Source: an uncultured Alphaproteobacteria bacterium | GTDB lineage: Bacteria > Pseudomonadota > Alphaproteobacteria > Rhodobacterales > Rhodobacteraceae | Length of the DNA: 45,948 nucleotides | Direction of reading: 5' to 3' | Assembly (NCBI GenBank): GCA_902537415.1 | Contig: CACBBC010000012.1 | Location: forward strand, 1 to 45,948 | Part shown: piece by piece, positions 1-9,015 of the stretch | How positions within the stretch are numbered: position 1 is the first letter of the stretch | Layout: each line of letters starts with the position of its first letter | The notes under the pieces: model-generated | Seen by the model: only the letters and a program-made list of their open reading frames with translations | Told to the model about the DNA's origin: nothing | Databases searched by the model: none | Translations under genes and position numbers: made by a program

Positions 1-1
1 C

Positions 2-1483
2 CAAAAATTCAAAAAAATTGGCAACCACAATCAATTAATTTTTAAAAAAATAATTGCTGATAAAGAGACCCCTGTTTCAATTTTTGAAAAAGTTTGTGGA
101 AGTCAAAGTAATTGTTTTTTATTTGAATCTGTGACCGGGGGAGAAAATAAAGCTCGTTATTCAATCATCGGAATGAGACCTGACCTAGTTTGGGAAAGTG
201 AGATGGGTGGATGTAAAGTTGCAGAAAACTTACAGGACTCTAATAGACTAAGGTTTAGAAAATTAAAAAATAATCCTTTAGAGGAGCTCAAAGACACCAT
301 CGAGAGGTGCAAAATTGATATACCTGAGGATCTTCCTCCCATGATTGCAGGTTTATTTGGTTATGTAAGCTATGACGTAATAAGGTTAATAGAAAACTTA
401 CCTGATATTAATTATGATGAGCTAGGTATTCCTGATATACGATTAATTAGACCGACTGTTCTTATTGTGCTAGATGCGATAAAAAATGAATTAATTGTTG
501 CATCACCAGCTTGGGCGAACGACAAGCAATCCTTACAAAAAACATATAATAACTCTGTAAAACTAATCGAGGAAACAGTCATACAAGTTGCACTGCCAAG
601 AAAAAAAGCAAAGGAAAAAAGAAAGCCTAAAAATTATCTTGGAAAACCAGTATCTAATTTCACCAAAACAGCCTATTTAAATATAGTTAATAAGGCTAAA
701 AAGTATATTAAAAGCGGTGATATCTTCCAAGTGGTACCAAGTCAAAGATGGAAAATGAAGTACTTATTACCAGGTTTTTCATTGTATAGGTCGCTAAGAA
801 GGACAAACCCATCTCCCTACATGTTTTATTTTGATTTTAACGATTTCAGCATAATTGGGTCTAGTCCAGAAATACTTGTTAAGGTCGAAAATGATGACGA
901 GGTTACAATTCGACCAATAGCTGGCACGAGACCTAGAGGTGTTAACGAAAGTGAAGATAAGGCATTGGAAAACGAGTTATTGAATGATAAAAAGGAACTT
1001 GCAGAGCACCTTATGCTTCTTGATCTTGGACGAAATGATATAGGCAGGGTGTCCAAAATAGGATCAGTAAAAATTACAGAAAGTTTTGTCATTGAAAGAT
1101 ATAGTCATGTTATGCATATAGTTTCAAATGTTAAGGGAAAGCTTTCTAAAAATGTTAGTAACATCCGCGCTCTTCTCTCAGGTTTACCAGCCGGAACAGT
1201 TTCTGGTGCTCCCAAAATTAGAGCTATGGAAATAATTGATGAATTAGAAAATGAAAAAAGAAGTATATTTGGTGGAGGCGTTGGTTATTTTGGAGCGTCG
1301 GGCCATATGGATTTCTGTATAGCTATAAGAACTGCTATACTCAAAAATCGGGATTTATATCTGCAGGCTGGAGGTGGAGTAGTTTTTGACAGTGATGCAG
1401 AAAAAGAATTTCAGGAAACAATAAATAAATCAAAAGCTTTGATTAAAGCAGCAGAAGACTCAATACACTTTTTTGGGGATTAA
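2..1483 (+). CDS. trpE: Anthranilate synthase component I (5'-partial, cut by window edge)
   Basis: This subunit uses ammonia delivered by TrpG to turn chorismate into anthranilate, the first committed step of tryptophan synthesis. The reading frame is open to the left window edge: conserved TrpE N-terminal sequence (DKETPVSIFEKV, then CFLFESVTGGENKARYSIIG) lies upstream of the GTG at 131, so that GTG is not the start and probably only about ten residues are missing. The chorismate-binding domain is complete and includes GDIFQVVPSQRW, IRPIAGTRPRG, LLDLGRNDIGRV and LPAGTVSGAPKIRAMEIIDE. The gene heads a + strand trp operon and ends one base before the trpG ATG. Any leader or attenuator would lie outside the window. 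The related families pabB and menF are less likely given the trpG, trpD and trpC neighbours. Confidence 0.96.
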   Translation, partial: QKFKKIGNHNQLIFKKIIADKETPVSIFEKVCGSQSNCFLFESVTGGENKARYSIIGMRPDLVWESEMGGCKVAENLQDSNRLRFRKLKNNPLEELKDTIERCKIDIPEDLPPMIAGLFGYVSYDVIRLIENLPDINYDELGIPDIRLIRPTVLIVLDAIKNELIVASPAWANDKQSLQKTYNNSVKLIEETVIQVALPRKKAKEKRKPKNYLGKPVSNFTKTAYLNIVNKAKKYIKSGDIFQVVPSQRWKMKYLLPGFSLYRSLRRTNPSPYMFYFDFNDFSIIGSSPEILVKVENDDEVTIRPIAGTRPRGVNESEDKALENELLNDKKELAEHLMLLDLGRNDIGRVSKIGSVKITESFVIERYSHVMHIVSNVKGKLSKNVSNIRALLSGLPAGTVSGAPKIRAMEIIDELENEKRSIFGGGVGYFGASGHMDFCIAIRTAILKNRDLYLQAGGGVVFDSDAEKEFQETINKSKALIKAAEDSIHFFGD

Positions 1484-1484
1484 C

Positions 1485-2075
1485 ATGCTATTGATTATAG
1501 ATAATTACGATAGTTTTACCTATAACCTGTATCATTACTTTGGTGAATTAGGTTATAAAGCTCAAGTTCGCAGAAATGATGAAATTGCAGTTGATCAGAT
1601 TATAAACCTAAAACCGAAAGGAATCGTAATTTCCCCGGGTCCGCGTGGTCCTGAAAAGGCTGGGATATCGGTTGACCTCGTAAAGGCAGTTGCAGACAAC
1701 AGAAAAATACCACTATTAGGGGTTTGTCTAGGCCATCAGGCTATAGGTGCAGCTTTTGGTGCAAAAATAATAAGTGCTCCCGAGATAATGCATGGAAAAG
1801 TAGATATGGTTTATCACTCTCAGAAGCATATGATTTTTAAGAACTTGTCATCGCCTTTTGAAGCCACAAGATATCACTCTCTATGTGTAGATCCTAAAAC
1901 CCTTCCCTCTTCACTTGCAGCCATTGCAAAGTCTGGAGATGAGACTATTATGGCTATTATGCACCGTGAGTTACCCATATTTGGCCTACAATTCCACCCA
2001 GAATCAATTAAGACAACTTGTGGAAAACAAATTCTTCATAACTTTTTGAGTATTTTGGAATCAAATAATGCATGA
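1485..2075 (+). CDS. trpG: Anthranilate synthase component II (glutamine amidotransferase)
   Basis: This class I glutamine amidotransferase hydrolyses glutamine and passes ammonia to TrpE. The N-terminus MLLIIDNYDSFTYNL, the oxyanion segment SPGPRGPEKAG, the catalytic cysteine in GVCLGHQAIG and the HPES histidine-glutamate pair near the C-terminus are all visible. I start it at the ATG at 1485, not the upstream in-frame TTG at 1473, because the ATG begins the family consensus and a GGGGA ribosome binding site sits just before it, across the trpE end. The length of about 196 residues is normal. It overlaps trpD by 8 bases, which suggests translational coupling. TrpG can double as PabA in some bacteria; the sequence does not settle this. 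Confidence 0.96.
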   Translation: MLLIIDNYDSFTYNLYHYFGELGYKAQVRRNDEIAVDQIINLKPKGIVISPGPRGPEKAGISVDLVKAVADNRKIPLLGVCLGHQAIGAAFGAKIISAPEIMHGKVDMVYHSQKHMIFKNLSSPFEATRYHSLCVDPKTLPSSLAAIAKSGDETIMAIMHRELPIFGLQFHPESIKTTCGKQILHNFLSILESNNA

Positions 2076-3087
2076 AAAAGTTAAAGAATTATTATTTAAA
2101 GCAACACAAGGACCCATATCATTTAAAGACGCCGAGATTGTCTTTGAAAATATAATGGACGGTAATTTATCAGAAGTCGAAATATCTTCATTTCTGACAT
2201 CATTAAAAGTGCGCGGGGAAAGCATAGATGAGCTTACGGCTGCTGCCTTTATTATGAGGAAAAAATCCTTAAAAGTTTTAAACGGTGAGAATGCTGTAGA
2301 TATTGTAGGAACGGGTGGAGATGGAATGAATACGTTAAATATTTCGACGGCGAGCTCGCTCCTTGTTGCTTCTACTGGTATGAAAGTAGCCAAACATGGT
2401 AATAGAAAAATTTCCTCACTCGCCGGAGCTTCTGATACTCTTGAGATACTTGGCATAAATACCTTAATGGAACCTAAAGTTGCACAAAAATCCTTAGAAC
2501 AATTTAATTATTGTTTTATGTTGGCTCCTATTTATCATCCTGCTATGAAAAATGTCATGCCTGTTAGGCAAGAGCTTGGCTATAGAACAGTGTTTAATAT
2601 ACTAGGTCCTCTAACTAACCCGGCTTCTGTTAAATATCAACTTATCGGTGTCTATGAAAAATCATTAGCTATAAAAATGATAGAGGTTCTCAGAAATTTA
2701 AATACTAAGAGAGCTTGGGTCGTTCACGGATCAGATGGGACTGATGAGATTTCTATCACCGGTGAAACTTATGTTGTTGAACTTGATAGGGGTAAAATTA
2801 GAGAGTTTAAAATTAACCCTGAAGATGCTGATTTGAAATCGTGTGATTTTTCAGAAATTTTGGGAGGATCTCCTAAATTCAATGCGCAAAAAATTGAGCA
2901 ATTAGTAAATGGGAAAAAGAGTGGTTTTTTTTACTCAGTTATTTTTAACAGTGCTGTTGCCTTAAACATAAGTGAAAAAGTAAAAAATATTCAAGATGGA
3001 GTTAAGATGGCTTCCGATACATTACTTTCTGGAAAGACAAAGGAGCTAATTGAAAACTTAAAAGTAGCGAAAACTTCATTGCAATGA
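2068..3087 (+). CDS. trpD: Anthranilate phosphoribosyltransferase
   Basis: The enzyme transfers phosphoribose from PRPP to anthranilate, the second step of the tryptophan branch. It has the expected length of 339 residues, a helical N-terminal domain, and the PRPP-binding segment DIVGTGGDGMNTLNISTASS (about residues 75-95). It also carries KHGNRKISSLAGASD, RQELGYRTVFNILGPLTNPA and HGSDGTDEISITG. All are diagnostic of TrpD as opposed to the related thymidine phosphorylases. It overlaps trpG by 8 bases and trpC by 4 bases (ATGA), so it is probably translated as part of one coupled operon. Confidence 0.97.
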   Translation: MHEKVKELLFKATQGPISFKDAEIVFENIMDGNLSEVEISSFLTSLKVRGESIDELTAAAFIMRKKSLKVLNGENAVDIVGTGGDGMNTLNISTASSLLVASTGMKVAKHGNRKISSLAGASDTLEILGINTLMEPKVAQKSLEQFNYCFMLAPIYHPAMKNVMPVRQELGYRTVFNILGPLTNPASVKYQLIGVYEKSLAIKMIEVLRNLNTKRAWVVHGSDGTDEISITGETYVVELDRGKIREFKINPEDADLKSCDFSEILGGSPKFNAQKIEQLVNGKKSGFFYSVIFNSAVALNISEKVKNIQDGVKMASDTLLSGKTKELIENLKVAKTSLQ

Positions 3088-3869
3088 GTATATTAGATAA
3101 AATAAAGCTTACAAAATTGGAAGAAGTAAGTAGGTTAAACAAAAATAAGCTAGAATATGATAAGCTAAATTTCCTTAAGTCTTCTCAGAACAATGAGAGT
3201 TTTATAAACTCCCTAAAGAAATTAGGGCATAATAATTATACGTTAATAACTGAAATTAAAAGAGCCTCCCCATCAAAAGGAATTATTAGGAAAGACTTTA
3301 ACCCAACAGAATTAGCAATATCTTATGAAAAAGGTGGTGCATCGTGTCTGTCTGTTTTAACAGATCCAACCTATTTTAAAGGTTCAAATGATTACATCGC
3401 TCAAATTAAGGAGGTTGTGTCTCTTCCCATTCTAAGAAAAGAGTTTTTAATTGACCCTCTTCAGGTGATAGAGTCAAAAAGCCTTGGCGCTGACTGCATC
3501 CTTATTATAATTGGCATGAACTCAATTGAAGACAATAAGACAATTGAATCTATGGCTTTGGATATTGGATTGGAATGTATCTTAGAAGTACATTCTCTTG
3601 AAGAGCTCGAAGCAACCAAGCATTTCTCGTCAAATATGATTGGTATAAATAATAGAGACCTTAACACCTTCAACACTGATATCGAAACCACAGTCAAGTT
3701 ATTGCCCAAAGTACCTAAAAATAAAACTGTAATATCTGAATCTGGCTTGTCAAAAAAGAGTGATTTGGAAAGACTGGCCAAGCTCGGAGTATCATCATTT
3801 CTTGTTGGAGAAAGTTTAATGAGGCAAGAAGATCTTGAAAAAGCAACAAAACTGCTGATAAATCGATAA
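3084..3869 (+). CDS. trpC: Indole-3-glycerol-phosphate synthase
   Basis: This (beta/alpha)8-barrel enzyme cyclises carboxyphenylamino-deoxyribulose phosphate to indole-3-glycerol phosphate. Visible family motifs are ITEIKRASPSKGIIR (catalytic lysine), ISYEKGGASCLSVLTD, LPILRKEFLIDP, EVHSLEELE, GINNRDLNTF and the C-terminal phosphate-binding SESGLSK...FLVGESLM. At 261 residues it is a monofunctional TrpC without a fused TrpF domain. It starts in an ATGA overlap with trpD and its stop shares a base with the moaC start (TAATG). trpF, trpB and trpA are not in the window; in many alphaproteobacteria they form a separate operon. Confidence 0.97.
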   Translation: MSILDKIKLTKLEEVSRLNKNKLEYDKLNFLKSSQNNESFINSLKKLGHNNYTLITEIKRASPSKGIIRKDFNPTELAISYEKGGASCLSVLTDPTYFKGSNDYIAQIKEVVSLPILRKEFLIDPLQVIESKSLGADCILIIIGMNSIEDNKTIESMALDIGLECILEVHSLEELEATKHFSSNMIGINNRDLNTFNTDIETTVKLLPKVPKNKTVISESGLSKKSDLERLAKLGVSSFLVGESLMRQEDLEKATKLLINR

Positions 3870-4357
3870 TGGATAAAAAATTTAGTCACCTGGATAATAA
3901 AGGCAATGCAAGAATTGTTGACATTTCAAAAAAGAAAAAATCATCAAGGTATGCCAGGGCAAAGGCTACTGTTTGGCTTTCCAAAAAAATACTTACAATG
4001 ATAAAAAATGATAAACTTAAAAAAGGAAACGTTATTAATGTCGCTAGAATTGCTGGTATTATGGGAGCAAAGCAAACGTCAAGTCTGATCCCTTTATGCC
4101 ATAACATTACTCTCGATAGTAGCGATATTAGTTTTATATTTTTAGAAGAAGAACTCGAGATAGTAAGCACAGTAAAATCTGAAGAGAAAACTGGAGTAGA
4201 GATGGAAGCACTAACTGCGGTTACGGTTTCCGCTCTTACAATTTATGATATGGTTAAAGGAGTTGATAAGTCAGTTTACATTAAAGATATATCGCTATTA
4301 GAAAAGAAAGGTGGGAAAACTGGTGACTATAAGAAAAAAGAAAGTATTAAAAAATGA
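3869..4357 (+). CDS. moaC: Cyclic pyranopterin monophosphate synthase
   Basis: With MoaA, MoaC converts GTP to cyclic pyranopterin monophosphate at the start of molybdenum cofactor synthesis. The 162-residue length and the motifs KGNVINVARIAGIMGAKQTS, SLIPLCHNITLD, EEKTGVEMEALTAVTVSALT and IYDMVKGVDK fit the family. The last carries the conserved aspartate and lysine of the active site. It overlaps trpC by one base and moeA by four. A molybdopterin pair at the end of the trp operon is a known alphaproteobacterial arrangement and does not imply a link to tryptophan synthesis. Confidence 0.96.
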   Translation: MDKKFSHLDNKGNARIVDISKKKKSSRYARAKATVWLSKKILTMIKNDKLKKGNVINVARIAGIMGAKQTSSLIPLCHNITLDSSDISFIFLEEELEIVSTVKSEEKTGVEMEALTAVTVSALTIYDMVKGVDKSVYIKDISLLEKKGGKTGDYKKKESIKK

Positions 4358-5538
4358 ATGTTTCCAGAGCACTAAAGGAAATATTGAAACAAGATTTTTC
4401 ATGTTTAACTGAAAATATATACTTAAAAGACTCGATTGGCAGAACTCTTTCAAAACCAGTTACCATAAACAAAAGTATCCCTGAATTTGATACATCCTCC
4501 ATGGACGGGTTTGCCGTTAGGAAGTCGTCTTTAGGAAAGATTGGTAGGTTTACTGTATTAGGAGAGACTCCTGCTGGCGCCAGATCGCGCTATACGATTA
4601 TGCCCAATGAGTGTGTCAAAGTTTATACTGGATCCAGGATGCCTAAAAATGCTGATTTTGTCATAATTCAAGAGAACACTTGGAGCCAAGGAAATTTCAT
4701 GTATGTCAATGATTATGATAAAAAAAGCTCATATGTAAGAAAAACAGGATTAGATTTTAAGAAGGGTCAAATAATTTCTAACCCCATGTTAATTGACTAC
4801 AAGCTTATTTCTGCTTTAGCTTCCCTTAATTTAGAAAAAGTTTCTGTTATAAGGAAACCGAAGGTTTGCATTATTCCAACCGGAAATGAGATTTTAGCTT
4901 TAGGAAGCAAAGCAAAAAAAAACAGTATATATTCATCTAGCCCATATAGCATAAAATCAATGTTAGAAAATGAGGGGGCAGAGGTAACTATAGCTCCAAT
5001 ATGTAGAGATAACCTGGATGAGATAATATGTGCCCTCAAAAACACCAAACAATCTCAAATAATCATAACGTTAGGAGGTGTATCAAAGGGTAATTATGAC
5101 CTTATACGTAAGCATTATAGGAAACTAGGTATAAAAATTCTTGTGGATGGGATACCGATTAGACCAGGGAAGCCGTTAATTATCGGGAAATTAGATAGTA
5201 AAGTTATTTTTTGTCTACCAGGCAATCCGATATCAAGTATTGTATGTAGCAAGTTATTCATAGTCGCATTAATTAAAAAAATGCTAGGGGAAAAGCGTAA
5301 AAAAATAACCACGCGAAAAGCTCTGTTGTCTGAAGACATCAATATTCCTATATCTCAACGAGAACACTATATGAGAGCATTTACATACCAAGAGGCAGCA
5401 ACACAATATGTAAAACCATTTTCACGACAAGACAGCTCATTACATTCTGTGCTAATAAAATCAAACTGTCTTTTAATTATACCTCCGAGATCATCTTCAA
5501 ATTTTAAGGATCAAATTGTAGATATAATTGACTTATAG
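4354..5538 (+). CDS. moeA: Molybdopterin molybdenumtransferase
   Basis: MoeA inserts molybdate into adenylylated molybdopterin to give active cofactor. The 394-residue length is normal. Recognisable motifs are PEFDTSSMDGFAVR near the N-terminus, GETPAG, VYTGSRMPKNADFVIIQE, the central IIPTGNEI followed by TLGGVSKGNYDLI, GKPLIIGK and FCLPGNPISS. The start lies in an ATGA overlap with moaC, so the two are probably coupled. The lexA promoter begins two bases after its stop. No mogA, moaA, moaE or moaD lies nearby, so the rest of the pathway must be encoded elsewhere. Confidence 0.95.
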   Translation: MNVSRALKEILKQDFSCLTENIYLKDSIGRTLSKPVTINKSIPEFDTSSMDGFAVRKSSLGKIGRFTVLGETPAGARSRYTIMPNECVKVYTGSRMPKNADFVIIQENTWSQGNFMYVNDYDKKSSYVRKTGLDFKKGQIISNPMLIDYKLISALASLNLEKVSVIRKPKVCIIPTGNEILALGSKAKKNSIYSSSPYSIKSMLENEGAEVTIAPICRDNLDEIICALKNTKQSQIIITLGGVSKGNYDLIRKHYRKLGIKILVDGIPIRPGKPLIIGKLDSKVIFCLPGNPISSIVCSKLFIVALIKKMLGEKRKKITTRKALLSEDINIPISQREHYMRAFTYQEAATQYVKPFSRQDSSLHSVLIKSNCLLIIPPRSSSNFKDQIVDIIDL

Positions 5539-5539
5539 A

Positions 5540-5568
5540 TTGACATTTATTAAAAGAACATATATAGA
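5540..5568 (+). promoter_or_regulatory. Sigma-70 type promoter of lexA
   Basis: A perfect -35 TTGACA at 5540-5545 is followed by a 17-base spacer and a -10-like TATAGA at 5563-5568. The -35 begins two bases after the moeA stop, so lexA can be transcribed independently of the trp-moa operon. A GAGG ribosome binding site at 5577-5580 precedes the ATG at 5586. The SOS box overlaps the spacer and the -10. Confidence 0.8.
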
Positions 5569-5570
5569 AC
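5556..5570. promoter_or_regulatory. LexA operator (alphaproteobacterial SOS box, GAAC-N7-GAAC)
   Basis: The direct repeat GAAC ATATATA GAAC is the reverse complement of GTTC-N7-GTTC, the SOS box established for LexA in alphaproteobacteria such as Rhodobacter and Rhizobium. It covers the spacer and -10 region of the lexA promoter, where bound LexA would block RNA polymerase. This predicts negative autoregulation. Confidence 0.87.
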
Positions 5571-5585
5571 ACAGTAGAGGTACGT

Positions 5586-6227
5586 ATGTTAACAAAAAAG
5601 CAAAATGAACTTTTGTTATTTCTTGAAGAAAAGATAGCTCAATCTGGTGTAACGCCATCTTTTGAAGAAATGAAGAATAAACTGGGCCTTAAATCAAAGT
5701 CAGGAATTCACCGTCTCATTTCTGCCCTTGAAGATAGAGGATTTATTAAAAAATTACCTTTCAAAGCTAGAGCAATCGAGATTTTAAGATTACCAAACAT
5801 AAAGTCAAAATCTTCAGACCATAAAGATGATACAGTTGATAAGCAGATCGTTGAGTTGCCAGTAGTTGGAAGGATTGCAGCTGGCCTACCTATAGAGGCA
5901 ATTGAGGCAGGAGAGAGCTCTTTATTCGTATCAAAATTTTTAACTAAAGGATCAGATAGTTTTATTCTAGAAATAAAAGGGGAATCAATGATTGATGCTG
6001 GCATAAATGACGGAGATCTTGCAATTATCAAAAAGCAGAGCTCAGCAAATAACGGCGAAATCGTGGTAGCTTTAACAGATGAAAATGAAGCTACATTGAA
6101 AAGATTTAGAAAACGCGGTGATACAATTGCTTTAGAGGCCGCAAATGAATTGTTTGAAACCAGAATATATTCTGCTGGTCAAATAAGTATTCAGGGAATT
6201 CTGATTGGCTTGATTAGGCAATACTAA
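5586..6227 (+). CDS. lexA: SOS response repressor LexA
   Basis: LexA represses SOS genes and cleaves itself when RecA is activated by single-stranded DNA. Residues 1-65 form the winged helix-turn-helix (MLTKKQNELLLFLEEK, then PSFEEMKNKLGLKSKSGIHR). The C-terminal peptidase domain carries the Ala-Gly cleavage site in GRIAAG (Ala99-Gly100), nucleophile Ser134 in GESM and general-base Lys172 in ATLKRF. The 213-residue length is somewhat longer than in gammaproteobacteria because of an extended hinge, including KSSDHKDDTVDK. It has its own promoter with a matching SOS box, so it is probably autoregulated. Confidence 0.97.
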   Translation: MLTKKQNELLLFLEEKIAQSGVTPSFEEMKNKLGLKSKSGIHRLISALEDRGFIKKLPFKARAIEILRLPNIKSKSSDHKDDTVDKQIVELPVVGRIAAGLPIEAIEAGESSLFVSKFLTKGSDSFILEIKGESMIDAGINDGDLAIIKKQSSANNGEIVVALTDENEATLKRFRKRGDTIALEAANELFETRIYSAGQISIQGILIGLIRQY

Positions 6228-6246
6228 TAGCCTATAAGCTTTACTA

Positions 6247-7644
6247 ATGGAAATAAGAACAAGATTTGCTCCTTCTCCAACAGGTGACTTACATATTGGA
6301 GGTGCTAGAACAGCACTCTTTAACTATCTCTTTGCAAAAAGCATGAAAGGAAAATTTCTACTACGCATTGAAGATACCGATTTAAAGAGATCTAAAAGTT
6401 CTTTAACAGAAAAAATCATAAATGATATTAAGTGGTTAAATATCCTCTGGGATGAAAAAATCGTTTTTCAGCGACAAAACCAAAATAAACATAAACAAAT
6501 AATTGATTATTTATTAAAAAAGAGATTGGCCTTTAAGTGCTTCTTCGAGAAGGAAGATCGAACGGAAAAAAATATTGAAAAAATTGGTGCACAAGAACCT
6601 GCGTTCAGATCACCATGGAGAGATTTTAGTAAAAATACACATCCTAACAAACAATATGTGGTGCGATTTAGAGTTCCAAGTGACCCTTCTCGAATAAATT
6701 TCACTGATAAAGTTAGAGGAGAACTATCATGGAATTTAAGTACAATAGAAGATTTTGTAATAGCACGAAGTGATGGTAGCTCAACATATAATCTAGCAGT
6801 TGTTGTGGATGATCATAACATGAAAATCAGTCATGTAATAAGAGGAGAAGATCATCTTACAAATACGGTTAAACAATTACTTATATACCAAGCATTAAAT
6901 TGGGTGCCGCCAGAATTTGCACACATTCCCCTTATCCACAATGACAAGGGCGAAAAACTATCAAAAAGAGATGGAAATAGTAGCTTGCTAGACTTTAAGC
7001 AAGAAGGTTTTTTACCAGATGCAATGTTAAATTATCTTGCAAGGCTTGGTTGGAGCTATAAAGATGAGGAGTTTTTCAATTTAGACCAAGCTATTTCCTG
7101 GTTTACACTTGATGGGATAGGAAAAAGTCCTTCCAAATTTGATATTAAAAAACTTTTGAATATATCTAAAAAGCACCTGGTATCAAAACCAGTAGATGAA
7201 ATTCATAAATCACTTTTACAATATATAAGAATTTATAAAAACATAAGCTTATCAGAAACTATTTCAGAAAATTTGAGACAGTATTTACCTCTAGTAGTTG
7301 AGAGATGTACTTCGCTTGGAGAAATATTTGATGCCTCCGCATTTTTATTTGAAGCAGATAAAGTTAGAGACAAAAAAGCTTTGGCACTGTTAAATGATAA
7401 TTCTAGAAAGATACTTTCAGATTTTGTGTATGCAATTAAATCAGCAAATTTTGCATGGAATTCGAAACTTTTAAACGAATTCATAAATACTTATTGCGAA
7501 GAAAGTAGCTTAAAGTTCCGTGATATTGGTATCCCCCTAAGAATAGCTTTAACTGGATCAACTTCATCGCCTAGCATAGCTCATATTATGGAAATATTAG
7601 GGAAACATCAAACGCTAGATAGATTAAATATCAATGTTGATTGA
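6247..7644 (+). CDS. gltX: Glutamate--tRNA ligase
   Basis: This class I aminoacyl-tRNA synthetase charges tRNA-Glu, and possibly tRNA-Gln for later amidation. The HIGH-type motif is HIGG at residues 16-19 within RFAPSPTGDLHIGG. The KMSKS-type motif is KLSKR at residues 237-241. VIRGEDHL lies between them. A tRNA-binding helical domain follows. Length is 465 residues. The zinc-binding cysteines found in E. coli GltX are not apparent around residues 95-125, as is common in alphaproteobacterial forms. It follows lexA after 19 bases with no clear ribosome binding site. Many alphaproteobacteria have a second gltX, so this copy could be either paralogue. Confidence 0.95.
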   Translation: MEIRTRFAPSPTGDLHIGGARTALFNYLFAKSMKGKFLLRIEDTDLKRSKSSLTEKIINDIKWLNILWDEKIVFQRQNQNKHKQIIDYLLKKRLAFKCFFEKEDRTEKNIEKIGAQEPAFRSPWRDFSKNTHPNKQYVVRFRVPSDPSRINFTDKVRGELSWNLSTIEDFVIARSDGSSTYNLAVVVDDHNMKISHVIRGEDHLTNTVKQLLIYQALNWVPPEFAHIPLIHNDKGEKLSKRDGNSSLLDFKQEGFLPDAMLNYLARLGWSYKDEEFFNLDQAISWFTLDGIGKSPSKFDIKKLLNISKKHLVSKPVDEIHKSLLQYIRIYKNISLSETISENLRQYLPLVVERCTSLGEIFDASAFLFEADKVRDKKALALLNDNSRKILSDFVYAIKSANFAWNSKLLNEFINTYCEESSLKFRDIGIPLRIALTGSTSSPSIAHIMEILGKHQTLDRLNINVD

Positions 7645-7652
7645 ATCAAAAA

Positions 7653-7680
7653 TTGATTAATATCTATTATCAACTATAAT
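7653..7680 (+). promoter_or_regulatory. Promoter of gltA (TTGATT-N16-TATAAT)
   Basis: TTGATT at 7653-7658 and a perfect TATAAT at 7675-7680 are separated by 16 bases. They lie in the 66-base gap between gltX and gltA. Transcription would begin near 7687, leaving a leader of about 24 bases with AGGGA at 7696-7700. Confidence 0.75.
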
Positions 7681-7710
7681 ATTTTGTAACAATTTAGGGA
7701 CTGGATAAAT

Positions 7711-9009
7711 TTGCTAGATAAAACACCAAAGTTTGCCGAACTTAAAATAGATGAGAAGAGTATAAAGGTACCTGTTAGTAAAGGAACATTAGGACCTGAT
7801 GTTTTAGACATAAGGAGCCTGTATAAGGAAACAGGCTTGTTTACATATGATCCTGGTTTCACTTCCACAGCATCCTGTGACAGCAATATAACTTTTATAG
7901 ATGGTGATAAGGGTGAGCTTCTTTACAGAGGTTATCCTATAGAGGAGTTAGCAGAAAAGTCTAATTTTTTGGAAGTGGCCTACCTACTTTTAAGGGGTGA
8001 ATTGCCGACGAAGCCACAATATGACGACTTTTGCAGCAGAGTAACACGGCATACAATGCTACACGAACAAATGTTGAATTTTTTTCGTGGTTTCAGAAGA
8101 GATGCTCATCCAATGGCGATTGTTTGTGGTGTTCAAGCAGCTATGTCAGCTTTTTACCATGACAGTACAGACATTAACGACCCATGGCAGAGAGAGGTTG
8201 CGACGATCAGAATGATTGCAAAACTTCCAACGATCGTTGCTTGGGCATATAAATATTCCATTGGGCAACCATTTGCTTATCCCAAAAATAATCTTCAATA
8301 TGCCCCCAATTTTTTACAAATGTGCTTTTCAGTTCCTGCTGAAGAATATGTAAGTGATCCAATTTTAAGTAAGGCTATGGATAGGATATTCATTCTTCAT
8401 GCTGATCATGAACAAAATGCTTCAACTTCTACTGTTAGGCTTGCTGCTTCTTCTGGAGCAAATCCATTCGCCTGTATAGCTGCAGGTATAGCATGCCTTT
8501 GGGGCCCTGCTCATGGAGGCGCCAATGAGGCTGCGTTAAATATGTTGAAAGAAATTGGGTCTCCCGACCGAATACCTGAATATATCTTAAGGGCAAAAGA
8601 TAAAAATGATCCATTTCGACTGATGGGTTTTGGACACAGGGTTTATAAAAACTTTGATCCAAGATCGAGGGTCATGAAGCAAAGTGCAGATGAAGTTCTT
8701 GAATTGTTAGGGATCAAAAATAACCCAATACTTCAAGTAGCAAAAGAGCTAGAAAAAATTGCTTTGGAAGATGAATATTTTATTGAGAAAAAATTGTATC
8801 CAAACGTGGACTTTTATTCTGGAATAATACTTGAGGCTATGAACTTTCCAACTTCCATGTTCACTCCAATTTTTGCATTGGCTAGAACTGTAGGGTGGCT
8901 TGCTCAATGGCAAGAAATGATTTCAGACCCTAATATTAAGATTGGTCGCCCAAGACAACTTTTTACCGGCGCAACTCATAGAGCTTATAAGGCTTTTGAT
9001 AAACGGTAA
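7711..9009 (+). CDS. gltA: Citrate synthase
   Basis: Citrate synthase condenses acetyl-CoA with oxaloacetate at the entry to the TCA cycle. The three catalytic residues of type I bacterial enzymes are in view: His in [10 protein letters not shown], His in [13 protein letters not shown] and Asp in [20 protein letters not shown], ahead of them, is also conserved. The 432-residue length matches the hexameric Gram-negative form. I accept the TTG at 7711 as start because the preceding AGGGA is about ten bases away and no ATG fits the expected N-terminus. It has its own consensus-like promoter and converges on lpxB with 6 bases between the stop codons. Confidence 0.97.
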   Translation: MLDKTPKFAELKIDEKSIKVPVSKGTLGPDVLDIRSLYKETGLFTYDPGFTSTASCDSNITFIDGDKGELLYRGYPIEELAEKSNFLEVAYLLLRGELPTKPQYDDFCSRVTRHTMLHEQMLNFFRGFRRDAHPMAIVCGVQAAMSAFYHDSTDINDPWQREVATIRMIAKLPTIVAWAYKYSIGQPFAYPKNNLQYAPNFLQMCFSVPAEEYVSDPILSKAMDRIFILHADHEQNASTSTVRLAASSGANPFACIAAGIACLWGPAHGGANEAALNMLKEIGSPDRIPEYILRAKDKNDPFRLMGFGHRVYKNFDPRSRVMKQSADEVLELLGIKNNPILQVAKELEKIALEDEYFIEKKLYPNVDFYSGIILEAMNFPTSMFTPIFALARTVGWLAQWQEMISDPNIKIGRPRQLFTGATHRAYKAFDKR

Positions 9010-9015
9010 GGTATC

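Noticed and set aside
131-133. GTG at 131 as the start of trpE
   Set aside because: Conserved TrpE N-terminal sequence is in frame upstream up to the window edge, so the gene is cut, not short.
4354-5538. moaC-moeA as foreign genes inserted in the trp operon
   Set aside because: This order is a known alphaproteobacterial arrangement, and overlaps and codon use match the neighbours.
7643-7659. AATCAAAAATTGATT inverted repeat after gltX as a terminator
   Set aside because: The stem is AT-only with a 3-base loop and no T tract follows; part of it is the -35 of the gltA promoter.
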